The notes: generated by a model from the sequence alone, not told the origin. Positions 1 to 12,900 are shown, counted from the stretch's first letter. The stretch is DNA of 64,000 nucleotides from Elephas maximus indicus (GCF_024166365.1 NC_064826.1:62947001-63011000), one strand, 5' to 3'. Numbers and translations are program-made.

Positions 1-148
1 TGTTATCGAGTGGATTCTGACTCATAGTGACTGTATAGGATAGAGTAGAACTGCCCCATAGAGTTTCCAAGGAGAGCCTGGTGGATTTGAACTGTTGATC
101 TTTTGGTTAGCAGCCTTAACTCTTAACCACTATGCTACGAGGGTTTCC
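1..148 (-). mobile_element. Afrotherian SINE, cut by window edge
   Basis: Minus-strand copy of the short-body SINE. Read on the minus strand it starts with a GGAAACCCT-type head and the A-box-like stretch ATAGTGGTTAAGAG, then the body, then the RTE-like tail. The extreme 3' end of the element lies left of position 1. Confidence 0.9.
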
Positions 149-149
149 A

Positions 150-810
150 ATAGCAATCACCAATTTCCTTGTGTGCATCTTAGTGACATTGTTTACTTTG
201 GTCAAGCTGTGCACATTTCACCCCACATTTGGTGTTGTGTTTCCCATCACCAAAAATGACAAGTGTCTGCTATCTAGAGAGTGATTCCACACCCACTCAC
301 CCATCCTGGTAACCACCAGTGAACATTGTTCTCTGTGTATATACCTATGCTTGTCCTTTTATAAAAGTGATATCATACAATATTTTCCTTTTGTGATTGA
401 CTTCTTTCACTCAGCATAATATCCTCTACATTCATCCACATTATAAGTTGTTTGAGGACTCATCATTCTTTATGGTTGCTTAGAATTCCATTGTATGTGT
501 GTACTACATTTTGTTTATCCATTCATCCACCGATGGACACTTATGCTGTTTCCATCTTTTTGCTGTTGTGAATGGTGCTGCAATAAGCATAGGTATGCAT
601 ATGTCCGTGCATGTCTCTTCTATTAGATCTCTAGGGTATATACCTAGAAGTGGGATTGTTGGATCATGAAGTAGCTCTATTTCTAGTTTTTTGAGGAAGC
701 ATCATACTATTTTCCATAGTGGTTGTACTATTTAACAACCCACCAGCAGTAGATAAGCATTCTGATCTCTCCACATACTTGTCAGCATTTATTTTCTGTT
801 TGCATTCATT
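150..810 (-). mobile_element. Old L1 fragment (ORF2 3' part and 3' UTR)
   Basis: The reverse complement carries typical L1 ORF2 C-terminal coding sequence: the cactcagcataat block, the ccgatggacactta block, and the stretch encoding the conserved IYTQWN-type region. There are many stops, so it is dead. The SINE at 1-148 sits directly at its left edge. I did not assign a subfamily. Confidence 0.8.
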
Positions 811-1039
811 TTAATGTATACAGTTAGTGCCCAGGTTAGTGCCTTATGCCCAATATGTGCTCCCCTGAATTTTTGATCCCCATAAATTAGACAAATGTAG
901 TAAAAATTTCAGAGTGTACAAATCCTAAAAGAATAAAACCGTGAATAAAGGTGCTGCTTTATGTGATTGCCATTCAGACAGCTTTGTCAGCTTTGTAAAG
1001 CATAAAATTCAAATCACTAAATTGCCAGACTAGTATAAT

Positions 1040-1253
1040 AATTATCACCAATTTCTTTCGTTCTATGCATTTTTATAGCATCTCTTTTGTAGCATTTATT
1101 ACTATAAATTGCAGGGATATGGAAATATATCTTAATTACCTCTATACTTGTAACACTCCTTGCGGAGTTAGCTCCTACTATTCTACCTTAAACATCATCT
1201 ACCTCTAATACCTATTTATTGAATAAATGAATGAATGATTAAATGAATGACTT
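1040..1253 (+). mobile_element. Possible L2 3' end
   Basis: The stretch ends in ATTGAATAAATGAATGAATG, which resembles the L2 3' terminus with its short AATG-type repeat. The upstream 170 bases fit only loosely, so this is a weak call. Bases 811-1039 and 1254-1428 are A/T-rich and show nothing I can classify. Confidence 0.4.
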
Positions 1254-1428
1254 TATATTTCTATTCATTCGGAATGTTTGAAGAGGTTTTAATAATTGAG
1301 TAGTTTTATTAAGTAAAGTTACTTTTATACAGTATATATATGTTACCATTTACATAGTCTACATGAATTGACATGTTAGAATATTAATTAAATAAGCACA
1401 ACATTATATTAAAAATGTTGTTGGTTTC

Positions 1429-2160
1429 TGTCTTAGTTATCTATTGCTGTCAGAAATACCACAAGTGGGTGGCTTTGACAAACAGAAACTTATTTTTTCA
1501 CTGTTCAGGATGCTAGAAGTCCAAATTCAGGGTGCTGGCTCTAGGGAAAGGCTTTCTCTATCTGTTAGCCCTGGGGGGAATGTTCTTGTCTCTATTCAGC
1601 TTCTGTTTCTTGGTTCGTTGGAGATCACAGGTGGCATGGCATCTGTTTTCCACAACTGTACTTGCTTGCTTCATCTGCTCCTTTATTTCTTAAAAGAGAG
1701 TGACTTAAGACACTAAGTACACTAATACTGCCTCATTAACGTAACAAAGAAAGCCCATTCCCAAATAAGGTTATTTATAACCACTATAAAACAAAAAAGC
1801 CAATCCAGTTGCCATCGAGTTGATTCCAACTCATAGCACCCTAGAGGACAGAGTAGGACTGCCCATTGGGTTTCCAAGGAGCAGCTGGTGAATTCGAACT
1901 GCCAAGCTCTTATCCACTGCACCACCAGGGCTCTGGTCAGGGCTTATAAAAGAAATTTTTTTTTTTTTTTTATAGCAGGTGTTAAATAATTGTAAAAAAA
2001 TCATGGCTAGATGGATTCCGAAAAAAATCTGTAACTTCAAAATTCTTTAAGAAGTGGAATTTTCCACTGTGTATTCCCAGATAATAATGTCCTTTCCTCT
2101 TTTGACTTATGTAGTGAGGATTTACAACACATATTTTTGGGAGACACAATTCAATCCATA
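1429..2160 (-). mobile_element. Solo LTR, afrotherian MaLR-like, interrupted by SINE
   Basis: The minus-strand sequence begins near 2160 with ATGGATTGAATTGTGTCTCC and ends near 1429 with the GATAACTAAGACA type terminus. This is the same LTR family as 56506-57163 and 14838-15096. The block encoding AATACCACAAGTGG at 1456-1469 is shared with the 56.9 kb copy on the opposite strand. A SINE at 1803-1934 splits it. No internal proviral sequence adjoins it. The ERVL-MaLR assignment is inferred from the overall layout (TG start, polypurine and poly(A) region, TTGTTAAAGCC motif) and is not certain. Confidence 0.75.
1803..1934 (-). mobile_element. Afrotherian SINE within LTR
   Basis: Short-body SINE on the minus strand: tail TTGCCATCGAGTTGATTCCA, body AGAGTAGGACTGCCC, head ACCACCAGGGCTC. 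It inserted into the LTR copy at 1429-2160, so it is younger than that LTR. Confidence 0.9.
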
Positions 2161-2358
2161 ATGGTTGCTATCAAGTTGTTTCCGACTCATGGCAACCCCA
2201 TGTGTGCAGAGTAGAACTGCTCCATAGGGTTTTCAATGTTGTGACCTTTCAGAAGCAGATCACCAGGCCTATCTTTCGAGGTGCCTTTGGGTAGGTTCGA
2301 ACCACCAACCATTTGGTTAGTAGTCAAGTGCTTAACCTTTTGTGCCACCCAGGGACTC
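2161..2358 (-). mobile_element. Afrotherian SINE, long-body variant
   Basis: Minus-strand SINE. Its body has an extra segment (CAGAAGCAGATCACCAGGCC and neighbours) between the B-box region and the GGTTTTC block, which marks the longer variant. It abuts the 5' terminus of the LTR at 2160. A poly(T) run follows near 2379. Confidence 0.85.
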
Positions 2359-3180
2359 ATATTAAACATAATGTTTAGTGTTTTTTTTTTTTTTATGATT
2401 CAGCAGGCACTTCAAGATCTTTAGATTGCATAACTAAAAGAAACCAACTGGTCTCCTAAAATATATATCTTCATCTTTTGTTTTGATCTACCACTAATTC
2501 ACCATGCCTTTAAAACAAACCTGCTTTTTTAAGTTGTTTAGCTGTATGAATTTTGAATTAAAAGCAATTTCGTATTCAGTTGGAAAGTTTTAAGTAGGCT
2601 AAATTACCTTGAGAAAGACAGTATAGAACATTGCCCAAAAGTGATGAAAATGATTCTATTTTAATTTTTCTTTAATTCATTTGTATCTCAACGTACTAAA
2701 TTTCTAGACCAAAATCGTTTGTACATCTCTGCTGCTTGAGCAGGAGGAAATCATTATAATGAAAAGAGTTATTGAAAATGGTCCATGTTGTGTAATTCCC
2801 AGGATAAATGGGCTGAGTAGTAAATATTTCTGTTGTGAACTCTTTTATACCAAAATGTGCATTATTAAACCCATTTGTTGAACACATTTAAAGATCGAAT
2901 ATCTTTCTTACCCTACACTGGAGAATGTTTATTTGCCATTCCTCTCCTTCCTCTGCTCAGATCTTGTTAGATATTGTTTCTGGGCTTCCTGGAATTCCTC
3001 CACATTAGAGAGAGAGAAAAAAAAATCATAGATGAAGAAACCAGAAAAACAGAGCTTACAATTTAAAAACATTTATTTTAAACAAAATCATAAGAAATTT
3101 AAAATAGTATACATAATAGAAACAGCATGTGAGAAAGCATATAGAATTGATGTGGTGGGTGCTCATTTTTTACGCTATCA
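2359..3180. other. Unclassified A/T-rich stretch
   Basis: No gene, RNA or confidently named repeat is visible here. Several short open stretches exist, but none shows a recognisable domain or codon bias. Confidence 0.5.
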
Positions 3181-3190
3181 TAAGGATCCT

Positions 3191-3365
3191 ATGGAGCCCT
3201 GGTGGCCCAGTGGTTAAGAGCTACAACTGCTAACCAAGAGGTCAGCAGTTGGAATCCCCCAGCCCCTCCCGGGAAACCCTATGGGGGCAGTTCCACTCTG
3301 TCCTCCAGGGTCCTCTAGAGTTGCCATGTGTCAAAATCGACTTGACAGCAATGGTTTTTTTGGTT
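3191..3365 (+). mobile_element. Afrotherian SINE with 10-bp target duplication
   Basis: Plus-strand short-body SINE from GGAGCCCTGGTGGCCCAGTG to a T-rich tail. It is flanked by TAAGGATCCT at 3181-3190 and again at 3366-3375, a perfect target-site duplication. This fixes the insertion boundaries. Confidence 0.93.
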
Positions 3366-3375
3366 TAAGGATCCT

Positions 3376-3819
3376 TTACATTTGAAGAATGAAAAAAGCA
3401 CAGGAGTCACCAGGCTACTAGAATTTGAATGTAGCAAAAAGAATGTTAATGATCAGGATGGATTAGGGCGTGACGTTATGTACTTTATGATTTTATAAGC
3501 ATGTTACTTTATGTATACTGTATATACAGTTGTGTGTGCAATCAAGTTGTCTTTATTTCATTTAAAGTAATGGTATATGGGCCTGATTCTGTGTTCCAAA
3601 TACTTTCAAAAAACCTTTCTTGAAAAATCAATACAAATCCGAAGACTAGATAGAGTTGAAGATAACAGCAACAGCTGATGGAGAAGGAGTAGTAAAGCTC
3701 CTTTCCACTCCCAAAACAAAACAGTCTTCCTCTGCAATGACCTTTTTCTTTCCCCACCAGTAATTTCACTTATCTAGAGTTAAATTGGAACTAGGATATC
3801 CAGGTGTAGATTCATTTAT
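3376..3819. other. Unclassified stretch
   Basis: No recognisable gene or named repeat. It includes an ACTGTATATACAGT palindrome near 3516-3530, which may be chance in A/T-rich sequence. Confidence 0.45.
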
Positions 3820-4740
3820 TTATACATTCATTCATTCAATAAATATCTAGTGAGTGCCTACTATGTGCCAGCTTTGGATTAAGAACTGGGACATGTTATA
3901 AGAAGCTGTTACTATGGCATTAGACCTCTGGAGAAATCTCAAGGCCGAAAATATAGAATTGGAAGTCATATAAATAGTGGTAAAATACCTTTGAGACAGG
4001 TGGAATTTGAGGGAAGTTAATTGAAAAAATGGGTGTGTATTAAGGAGAAGTGGAGGGGAGATGAGCCAGTTATATTCAATTGCTTTGAGAACTCTTTGCC
4101 AGGAATGATACAGGAATAACACAGGAGGTTTGAAGCCAGTGGACAAGAACTATATGTGTAGAGCTGTTGGGGAGAATGTTTTCAGCAGTGAATCACGGGA
4201 TTGCTGTTGGCATTCCTGGCACAGTGGAAGCCAGCACAACTGTGTTATAGTGAGCCAGGCCAGTTCCAGTTCTCTCCAGCAATGCTCTTGGGCATAAACA
4301 GATAAACTGGACAGTGTGTATGATGTAGGTTTGCCCACTTGGATGGTAAGTCATGAAAACATGATGGGAGCCTCGATGTTAGTGAGGGAAGTAAAAAGGG
4401 GTGAGAAGAGGTTTAGTGGAGGGATTAAATAATGAGGGGTTTGGAGTTTATACAGCCTGGTGAGCAGAGAGCAGGCAGAGCGGTGGGCAAGCAGTTGAGT
4501 GGCAGATACAGGGTTTCGAATGGAGAATGGACATTCCAAGTGCCTGTAATGATGAAATTTGGGGAGCGATCTTGTTGGTGCATGGCTGAAGTAGGGTAGA
4601 GCTGGAAGGTTGCAGTTAGCATGATTACAGACTGAACAGTTGAGGTATCTGATAGGCCCCTAGCATTTTTGAATTTTGAAGTTGTCAGAGGTGATGATGA
4701 GGAATAGGGGTGTGGAGGAAAATCATAAACCAGGTGCTAG
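3820..4740 (-). mobile_element. Probable L2 LINE remnant
   Basis: It opens with the reverse complement of an L2 3' end: TTCATTCATTCAATAAATAT followed by GAGTGCCTACTATGTGCCAG. The G/A-rich downstream text (AAGTGGAGGGGAGATGAG and similar) fits reversed L2 3' UTR and ORF2. The far boundary is not sharp. Sequence from 4740 to 5400 is unclassified. Confidence 0.5.
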
Positions 4741-5399
4741 ATTTTCCAGGAAAATGGAAGTGAGTCTGAGTCCAGCAAACAACATCTGTGGTACCTTTAA
4801 GATGGTGGAACAGAAAACGGGTTTAAATTTTTTAATGAGGAAACAGAAGTAGACAATTGAGTAGTTCAAAAGTTTAAAGGCTGTGCTTGTAAATTACTGG
4901 AAGAAAAATCCCAAGAGGACCATAATTTAATTGAAGGCATTTATATAATATGTATAATCAGACAACCAGAAGTTTTTCTAGACTCATTCAAATCAATATT
5001 AATTTGTTATTGTTGATTTGATTATTCATCATTATTGATGCAGTCTCTGGTAAGAAAAATGTTATTTTATATTCTGCCTTGAGTCCTTTCTGATACTGCT
5101 TTTGGAGTATTTCTTCATAGTTCTCAGCTTTAAAAATGTCAGATTGTGGGAAGGATACATTTGCCCAAATATCAGATACCCTAGGCTTTTTACATGCATC
5201 AGGAATGAGATCCAGTTGGCAGAACTACTAAACTAGAGAGCATATTAACTTTTCAAAGCAATCATCTATATCGAAAAGAAAAACGCTGTGTTATTTGTAA
5301 TTTTTTCACTAAATACTATAATTTTTAATCTTGCCCATATAATAGTCAGTCTTTTTTTAAACCATACCTGAACTTATTGGCAGTGTCAATCTTTGAACA

Positions 5400-5725
5400 A
5401 AACATTATTTTTTTTTTTTATTCCATGAAGTGAGATTGTTTTCAGTCTGCTATAACATGTGCCCACACATCTTCACCTTGAAGATACAGCATTTCAAACT
5501 TTGGTCAGGGTAGATCTTCCTTTTTCACTTTCACAATTTTTACATACCTGCCAGAAGTTTGTTCTGCATTTGCTTTGAATTCAGTCTTCAGTGCAACTCT
5601 TATCACTTTTGCACAGATCTGGGGGTGTCAGATATAACTGAGCCCAGTCTATTGCCAGTTTGTCACCATGTCACAAGAACAGAGCACATTGGCCAACCTT
5701 GAAGAAGCTTTCAATATTGGCTCAG
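5400..5725 (-). pseudogene. Candidate processed pseudogene of unknown parent
   Basis: On the minus strand a coding-like frame with two in-frame stops runs from about 5620 down to a terminal TAA, followed at once by an A-rich run (about 5409-5421 on the plus strand as T's). Readable parts are [20 protein letters not shown] and KFEMLYLQGEDVWAHVIAD. A dead reading frame ending in a stop plus poly(A) is what a retrocopied mRNA leaves. I do not recognise the parent, I found no convincing target duplication, and the frame could be chance. Confidence 0.3.
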
Positions 5726-5769
5726 CCCTTGAACTGGTTTTTGAAAAACGACCATTATTTTAAGTATGT

Positions 5770-6548
5770 AAAATATAACTGATATAATGATTTTAATGTG
5801 TACATACGATTTTCCTGGCATAGGAATAATGGTATGATAACTTTACAGACGCACTAGTATAGTCTAAGGTATTCTGATTATTGCAAAGCTGCTTTCTTGC
5901 ATGTGTAGCTACCTAATTTATCTACAAAGCCACGTGAATGCTATAAATCATGACACAAAATCCTTTTTAGAAAATTCTTTAGTAGGGGCAGTATGAGTCA
6001 GACTTAATGGGCCCTAACATTTTTTTTTTTTTAACAAGAATAACAACAGGGACAGTAAATTGTGGCAGTAAAGGTTGACTTGACGAACACATGTCTTTTA
6101 CAGTTAAGTACTAAAAGGCAGGTGTTGTTACGTTTATTATGCTTCCATTGTGTTTTCTATCACTAATATAATACTTATCTTTCAAACTGATAATTTGAAA
6201 GATTTCATAGCAACAATACTGTTTGTGTTTTATCACTAAGAGCATACAAACCTTATCCATTCACTAGAATGAATTTATGACTTTTCAATCCTTCTTTAAG
6301 TAAGTAAACCAAAGTAAGATATTACTGCTTTTCTTCCTGTAGTGTTAATTCTCCTTTGGAAGGTGGTCATCTTGCCTGCTGGATCCTTCTCTTAGTCTGA
6401 CGCTGTCTGATAGAAGATCAAAGGGCCTTCATTTTCTATATCAATTAGGCTGGCTATCTTGTCTCAATGAGATTAAGTAGCCTCTGGAGAGTAGTGACAT
6501 CAGACCAGAGGTCCTTGAGCCGATGGTTAGCATACAACATGGCTGTCT
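5770..6548. other. Unclassified stretch upstream of L1
   Basis: A/T-rich with short homopolymers (for example T's near 6020). No gene or recognised repeat. Confidence 0.45.
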
Positions 6549-6558
6549 TAATTCTTTT

Positions 6559-7470
6559 ATTTATTTTATAATTTTTATTGTGCTTTAAGTGAAAGTTGAC
6601 AAATCAAGTCAGTCTCTCACATAAAAACTTATATACACCTTGCTACATACTCCCAATTACTCTCCCCCAATGAGACAGCCCTCTCCCTCCTCCCACTCTC
6701 TTCATGTCCATTTTGTCAGCTTCTAAGCCCCTTTACCCTCCCATCTCCCCTCCAGGCAGGAGGTGCCAACATATCTCAAGTGTCCGCCTGATCCAAGTAG
6801 CTCACTCCTCTTCAGCATCGCTCTGCTACCCATTGTCCAGTCCAATCCACGTCCAACTAGTTAGCTTCTGGAATGGTTCCTGTCCTGGGCCAGCAGAAGG
6901 TCTGGGGGCCATGACCACCAGGACCCTTCTAGTCTCAGTCAGACCATTAAGTCTGGTCTTTTTATGAGAGTTTGGGGTCTGCATCCCACTGTTGCCCTGA
7001 TCCCTCAGGGGTCCTCCACTGTGTTCCCTGTCAGGGCAGTCATCGGTTGTGGCCGGGCATCATCTAGTTCTGCTGGTCTCAGGATGATGATGTAGTCTCT
7101 GGTTCATGTAGCCCTTTCTGTTTTTTGGGCTCTTTATTACCTTGGGTCCTTGGTGTTCTTCATTCTACTTTGATCCAGGTGGGTCGAGACTCATTGATGC
7201 ATCTTAGATGGCTGCTTGCTAGCATTTAAGACCCCAGACACCACTCTTCAAAGTGGGATACAGAATGTTTTCTTAATAGATTTTATTGTGCCAGTTGACT
7301 TAGATGTCCCCTGAAACTGTGGTCCCCAAACCCTTGCCCCTGCTTTGCTAACCTTCGAAGCATTCAGTCAATTCAGGAAACTTCTTTGCTTTTGGTTTAG
7401 TCCGGTTGTGCTGACCTCTGCTGTATTGAGTGTTGTCCTTCCTTTCACCTAAAGTAGTTCTTATCTACTA
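6559..7470 (-). mobile_element. 5'-truncated young-type L1 (3' UTR only)
   Basis: The reverse complement matches the 3' UTR of the L1 copies at 35398-36992 and 45191-46467 over its whole length, for example the blocks around GGGGTCTGCATCCCACTG and TTTAAGACCCCAGAC. It is truncated just downstream of ORF2, so no ORF2 remains. It is flanked by TTAATTCTTT at 6549-6558 and 7471-7480, a 10-bp target duplication. Confidence 0.88.
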
Positions 7471-7480
7471 TTAATTCTTT

Positions 7481-8050
7481 ATAAGTGATAGTTTATCTAG
7501 TCTGATGTCTTTCTTTTATGATTGTGTCTGTGGCTCATTTGTTCAGAGCAATCATGCAGTATGAACCATAGATGATAATCAGTGGTTTGAGTTTCTAATA
7601 AGGCTGAAGAGAGACCTGAGTTCTCTGCTAGGCTTAGCATCTTTCCCATACTAGGGAAAGGTCCAACTTTTTGTTTGTTATTTTGCTTTGTAAGACAAGA
7701 AGTACCAGAATATTTTATTCCAAATAAATTCTAAATTCTCTACCCAGTATTTGTCCCAATGTCACTTAAAGGAGGTATTATCAAATACATTTCTTGAGCC
7801 CCAAACAGATCTGTGTAAGCTGGATGTTAGTTCCTGCTATGTGTAACTCGGTCATCTAGAAGTTTATACTCTGAGTTTTCCAGTTATGTTTAACCACCTC
7901 TCTTGAGATAAGACTAGTTATCCCACTGAAGAAAGTGAAGCAGTATTTTTTAAAGGAACTAACAAGATATTGGTATTTATTGACGACATTCTTCCTCAGC
8001 ATATTTACTCTCACTTCACGCTCATAGATTTCTATTCAGCTGCTTCTGTA
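7481..8050. other. Unclassified stretch
   Basis: No gene or named repeat that I can support. Confidence 0.45.
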
Positions 8051-8056
8051 TGAAAG

Positions 8057-9410
8057 ATGAGGTTGCTAGGCATAAACTCCCCAAGCTTACTTCCCTTGTC
8101 ATCTTCAAACTTCTTTAGACTTAAGCCGGTTCCTACCTCTTATTCCAGAAGAAAAATTTCTACCCCTTTCCAAATGTCAGTCTTCAACCCTTGCTCAGAT
8201 CTCACTTCATCAGATATCTCCCCTCATCCCATGCTATCTTTGACTGATCCTTCTCTTCTAGCTACACAGATACTCAAGATTAAAGAAAAAAAAATGGCAA
8301 AAACAGTTCAGCTTGCTTTATTAAAGGGCTAATGTCCTACATTTCTCTTTTTCCTCATCATCAAATTCTTAAGTAGTCCACATGACTTATTGTATTTATC
8401 AGCTTCTGTTTTCTTTTTAATTCACCATTGTCTGATTTCTATTCCCACCCTGCTGTTCTCATCAAACACTTGGGCAGGTAAGAACACTGTTCAGTTCTCC
8501 TCCCACTTACCTTTTTTTTTTGACATATTCCACTAACCATTGGAGCCCTGGTGGTACAGTGGTTAAGAGCTATGACTGGTTGGCCGTTCGAATCCACCAG
8601 CTGCTCCTTGGGAACCACCTGGGGCAGTTCAACCCTGTCCTGTAGGTTTGCTATGAGTCAACATTGACTCATCAGCAACAGGTTTGCTTTTTTTTGTTTT
8701 TTGGTTACTAACCATTAGTCTCTCCAGTAGAAGAATGTCTTCTCTTCTGAGTTCTTTTCCCTTCCCTTTCTTGGTCCCCCTTGTATCCTTCTGAGGGATC
8801 TATGTCTCTTCCCCTATTTCATCTCTCACTGTCCATGCCTTAGAAGTCGAGTTTCTCTCTTGTCCTTCTCCACAGGCAATCTCATGCACTTCATTTGCTT
8901 GGGATTCTCATCTCCATCTCCAGGCCTGCTCATCCTCCAGCTCTCGATCTGCATCTCTAGCTGCTCATAGGAATTCTCCTTCAGGCATCTCAAAATTCAA
9001 CCAACACACGCTAGAGGTTATGGTGCAATTTCTATGAATTGTTCACACAGATTTCTTCTTAGTCAGGACACTACCATTCTCCCAGTTGCCCAAGAGTGAG
9101 CAATGACTCTGTTTCTTATCGTCTCACCTCATCTCAGTTCTACCTCCTAAAAAGCCTTCTTTGGCCTCTTCATTTTTCATTCCACTGCGCCAGTCTAGAT
9201 TGGAACACATCATGTCATACCTGGAAGCCTGAACCAGACTTTCCCCTAGTCATTGCTCTAGAACTAGTTCTGACCATGTCACTACCAGGATTAAAGACCT
9301 TCTTTGATTTTTCCTATTACCTACAAGATATACTCTAGTCCAGACTCCTTAGTGCAGCATATGATCCCTACAACCCTAATCAAGAAGCAAGGTAGCTAAC
9401 CCCCACTTTT
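8057..9410 (+). mobile_element. L2 LINE remnant, SINE-interrupted
   Basis: It is C/T-rich, with blocks typical of the L2 ORF2 end and 3' region: CATTCTCCCAGTTGCCCAAG, TCTACCTCCTAAA, TGACCATGTCACTACCAGGA and CTACAAGATATACTCTAGTC. Reading frames are broken. A SINE with its own target duplication interrupts it at 8542-8707. The left boundary is approximate. Confidence 0.6.
8542..8707 (+). mobile_element. Afrotherian SINE with 10-bp target duplication
   Basis: Plus-strand short-body SINE (GGAGCCCTGGTGGTACAGTG), with part of the A/B-box spacer missing. Flanked by ACTAACCATT at 8532-8541 and 8708-8717. Confidence 0.92.
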
Positions 9411-9799
9411 ATCACTGTGTGGCAAGGATAAGTATGAATCCAATTCCCAGCTAGAAATGGATTCAGACTTCACCTTCCCACATCTCCATTTTTGTCTCCA
9501 GCCCCTTCTTCTGTGACACTTTCTCTTTCTGACCCTAACCACCTAGAGCTAGGTGAGACTTCATCCCTAGCCACCCTGAGCCAGGTCATTGGGTACCAGC
9601 CATAGGCTCAGGAATCTGCACAACTCTCTGTACTTCAGACCAGCGTTCCCCCCCGCCCGCCCCCCTCCCCCATCTAGAAGTATTATATCCTTCTTCATTG
9701 ACTGCCCAGGCAGACTTTCCCTGTCATCTAGCCATCCAGAGCTGGGTCTTCACAAGTTAGAACTCTGTCCTTATAACTGCCTACACAACCCTCCACTGA
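9411..9799. other. C-rich unclassified stretch
   Basis: It contains a C-run region (CCCCCCCGCCCGCCCCCCTC near 9650-9669) and no gene. The minus strand is G-rich there and might form a quadruplex. Confidence 0.4.
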
Positions 9800-9914
9800 A
9801 TTAACTACCCCAAGCTAAGTCAGAGTCTCATTGCCCCTATGAGTTCATTAATTCTCTATAACAGCTTGCAAAATTCACAGAGAATATTTCCTATACTTGG
9901 AAACCTTGGTGGCA

Positions 9915-12900
9915 TGTTGTTGTTGTTAGGTGCCATCGAGTCGGTTCCAGCTCATAGCGACCCTATGCACAACAGAACGAAACTCTGCCCAATCCTGTGC
10001 CATACTTACAATTGTTGTTATGCTTGAGCTCATTGTTGCAGCCACTGTGTCAATCTACCTCGTTGAGGGTCTTCCTCTTTTCTGCTGACCCTGTACTCTG
10101 TCAAGCATGATGTCCTTCTCCAGGGACTGATCCCTCCTGACAACATGTCCAAAGTATGTAAGACTCAGTCTTGCCATCCTTGCCTCTAAGGAGCATTCCG
10201 ACCGCACTTTTTCTAAGACAGATTTGTCCGTTCTTTTGGCAGTCCATGGTATAGTCAATATTCTTCGCCAACACCACAATTCAAAGGCGTCAACTCTTCT
10301 TTGGTCTTCCTTATTCATTGTCCAGCTTTCACATGCATATGATGGGATTGAAAATACCATGGCTTGCGTCAGGCGCACCTTAGTCTTCAGGGTGACATCT
10401 TTGCTCTTCAACACTTTGAAGGGGTCCTTTGCAGCAGATTTGCCCAATGCACTGCGTCTTTTGATTTCTCGACTGCTGCTTCCATGGCTGTTGATTGTGG
10501 ATCCAAGTGAAATGAAATCCTTGACAACTTCAATCTTTTCTCTGTTTATCATGATTTCGCTCATTGGTCCAGTTGTGAGGATTTTTGTTTTCTTTATGTT
10601 GAGGTGTAATCCATATTAAAGGCTGTGGTCTTTGATCTTCATTAGTAAGTGCTTCAGGTCCTCTTCACTTTCAGCAAGCAAGGTTGTGTCATCTGCAAGT
10701 TGCAGGTTGTAAATGAATCTTCTTCCAATCCTGATGCCCTGTTCTTCTTCATATAGTCCAGCTTCTCGGATTATTTGTTCGGCATACAGATTAAATAGAT
10801 ATGGTGAAAGAATACAACCCTGACACATACCTTTCCTGACTTTAAACCAATCAGTATCCCCTTGTTCTGTCTGAACAACTGCCTCTTGATCTATGTAAAG
10901 GTTCCTCAAGAGCACAATTAAGTGTTCTGGAATTCCCATTCTTCTCAGTGTTATCCATAGTTTGTTATGATCCACACAGTTGAATGCCTTTGCATAGTCA
11001 ATAAAACACAGGTAAACATCCTTCTGGTATTCTCTGCTTTCAGCCAGGATCCATCTGGAATCAGCAGTGATATTCCTGGTTCCACATCCTCTTCTGAAAC
11101 GGGCCTGAATTTCTGGAAGTTCCCTGTCGATGTACTGCTGCAGCCATTTTTGAATGATCTTCAGCAAAATTTTGCTTGTGTGTGATATTAACGATATTGT
11201 TCTATAATTTCCACATTCGGTTGGATCACCTTTCTTGGGAATAGGCATAAATATGGATCTCTTTCAATCAGTTAGCCAGGAAGCTGTCTTCCATATTTCT
11301 TGGCATAGATGAGTGAGCACCTCCAGCGCTGCATCTGTTTGTTGAAACATCTCAATTGATATTCCATCAATTCCTGGAGCCTTGGTTTTCACCAGTGCCT
11401 TCAGAGCAGCTTGGACTTCTTCCTTCAGTACCATCGGTTCCTGATCATATGCCACCTCTTGAAATGGTTGAATATCGACTAACTCTTTTTGGTATAATGA
11501 CTCTGTGTATTCCTTCCATCTTCTTTTGGTGCTTCCTGACTCATTTAATATTTTCCCTATGGAATCCTTCACTATTGCAACTCAAGGCTTGAATTTTTTC
11601 TTCAGTTCTTTTAGCTTAAGAAACACCGAGTGTGTTCTTCCCTTTTGGTTTTCCATCTCCAGCTCTTTGCACATGTCATTATAATACTTTACTTTGTCTT
11701 CTCCAGAGGCCCATTGAAATCTTCTGTTCAGTACTTTTACTTGGTCAATTCTTCCTTTTGCTTTAGCTGCTCGACGTTTGAGAGCAAGTTTCAGAGTCTC
11801 CTCTGACATCCATCTTGGTCTTTTCTTTCTTTCCTGTCTTTTCAATGACCTCTCACTTTCTTCATGGATGATGTCCTTGATGTCATTCCACAACTCGTCT
11901 GGTCTTTGGTCACTAGTGTTCAATGCGTCAAATCTGTTCTTCAGATGGTCTCTAAATTCAGGTGGGATATACTCAAGGTCATATTTTGGCTCTCGAGGAC
12001 TTGCTCTGATTTTCTTCAGTTTCAGCTCGAACTTGCATATGAGCAATTGATGGTCTGTTCCACAGTCGGCCCCTGGCCTTGTTCTGACTGATGATATTGA
12101 GCTTTTCCATCGTCTCTTTCCACAGATGTAGTCAATTCGATTTCTGTGTGTTCCGTCTGGCGAGGTCCATGTGCATAGTCTCCGTTTATGTTGGTGAAAG
12201 AAGGTATTTGCAATGAAGAAGTCGTTGGTCTTGCAAAATTCTATCATTCGATCTCCAGCATTGTTTCTATCACCAAGGCCATATTTTCCAACTACTGGTC
12301 CTTCTTCTTTCTTTCCAACTTTCACATTCCAATCGCCAGTAATTATCAATGCATCTTGATTGCATGTTCGCTCAATTTCAGACTGCAGCAGCTGATAAAA
12401 ATCTTCTTTCTTCATCTTTGGCCCTAGTGGTTGGTGCGTAAATTTGAATAATAGTCGTATTAACTGGTCTTCCTTGTAGGCGTATGGATATTATCCTATC
12501 ACTGAAAATGCTGTACTTCAGGATAGATCTTGAAACGTTCTTTTTGACGATGAATGCAACACCATTCCTCTTTGAGTTGTCATTCCCAGCATAGTAGACT
12601 ATATGATTGTCTGATTCAAAATGGCCAATACCAGTCCATTTCAGCTCACTAATGCCTAGGATATCGAAGTTTATGCGTTCCATTTCATTTTTGACGATTC
12701 CCAATTTTCCTTGATTCACACTTTGTACATTCCAGATTCCGATTATGAATGGATGTTTGCAGCTGTTTCTTCTCATTTTGAGTTGTGCCACATCAGCAAA
12801 TGAAGATCCTGGAAGCTTTACTCCATCCACATCATTAACGTTGACTCTACTTTGAGGAGGCAGCTCTTCCCCAGTCATCTTTTGAGTGCCTTCCAACCTG

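Noticed and set aside
9604..9804. Proline-rich frame around a C-run
   Set aside because: Low-complexity product of the C-rich tract at 9650-9669.
10224..10619. 131-codon frame antisense to RTE copy A
   Set aside because: Shadow of the RTE C-terminal coding sequence on the other strand.
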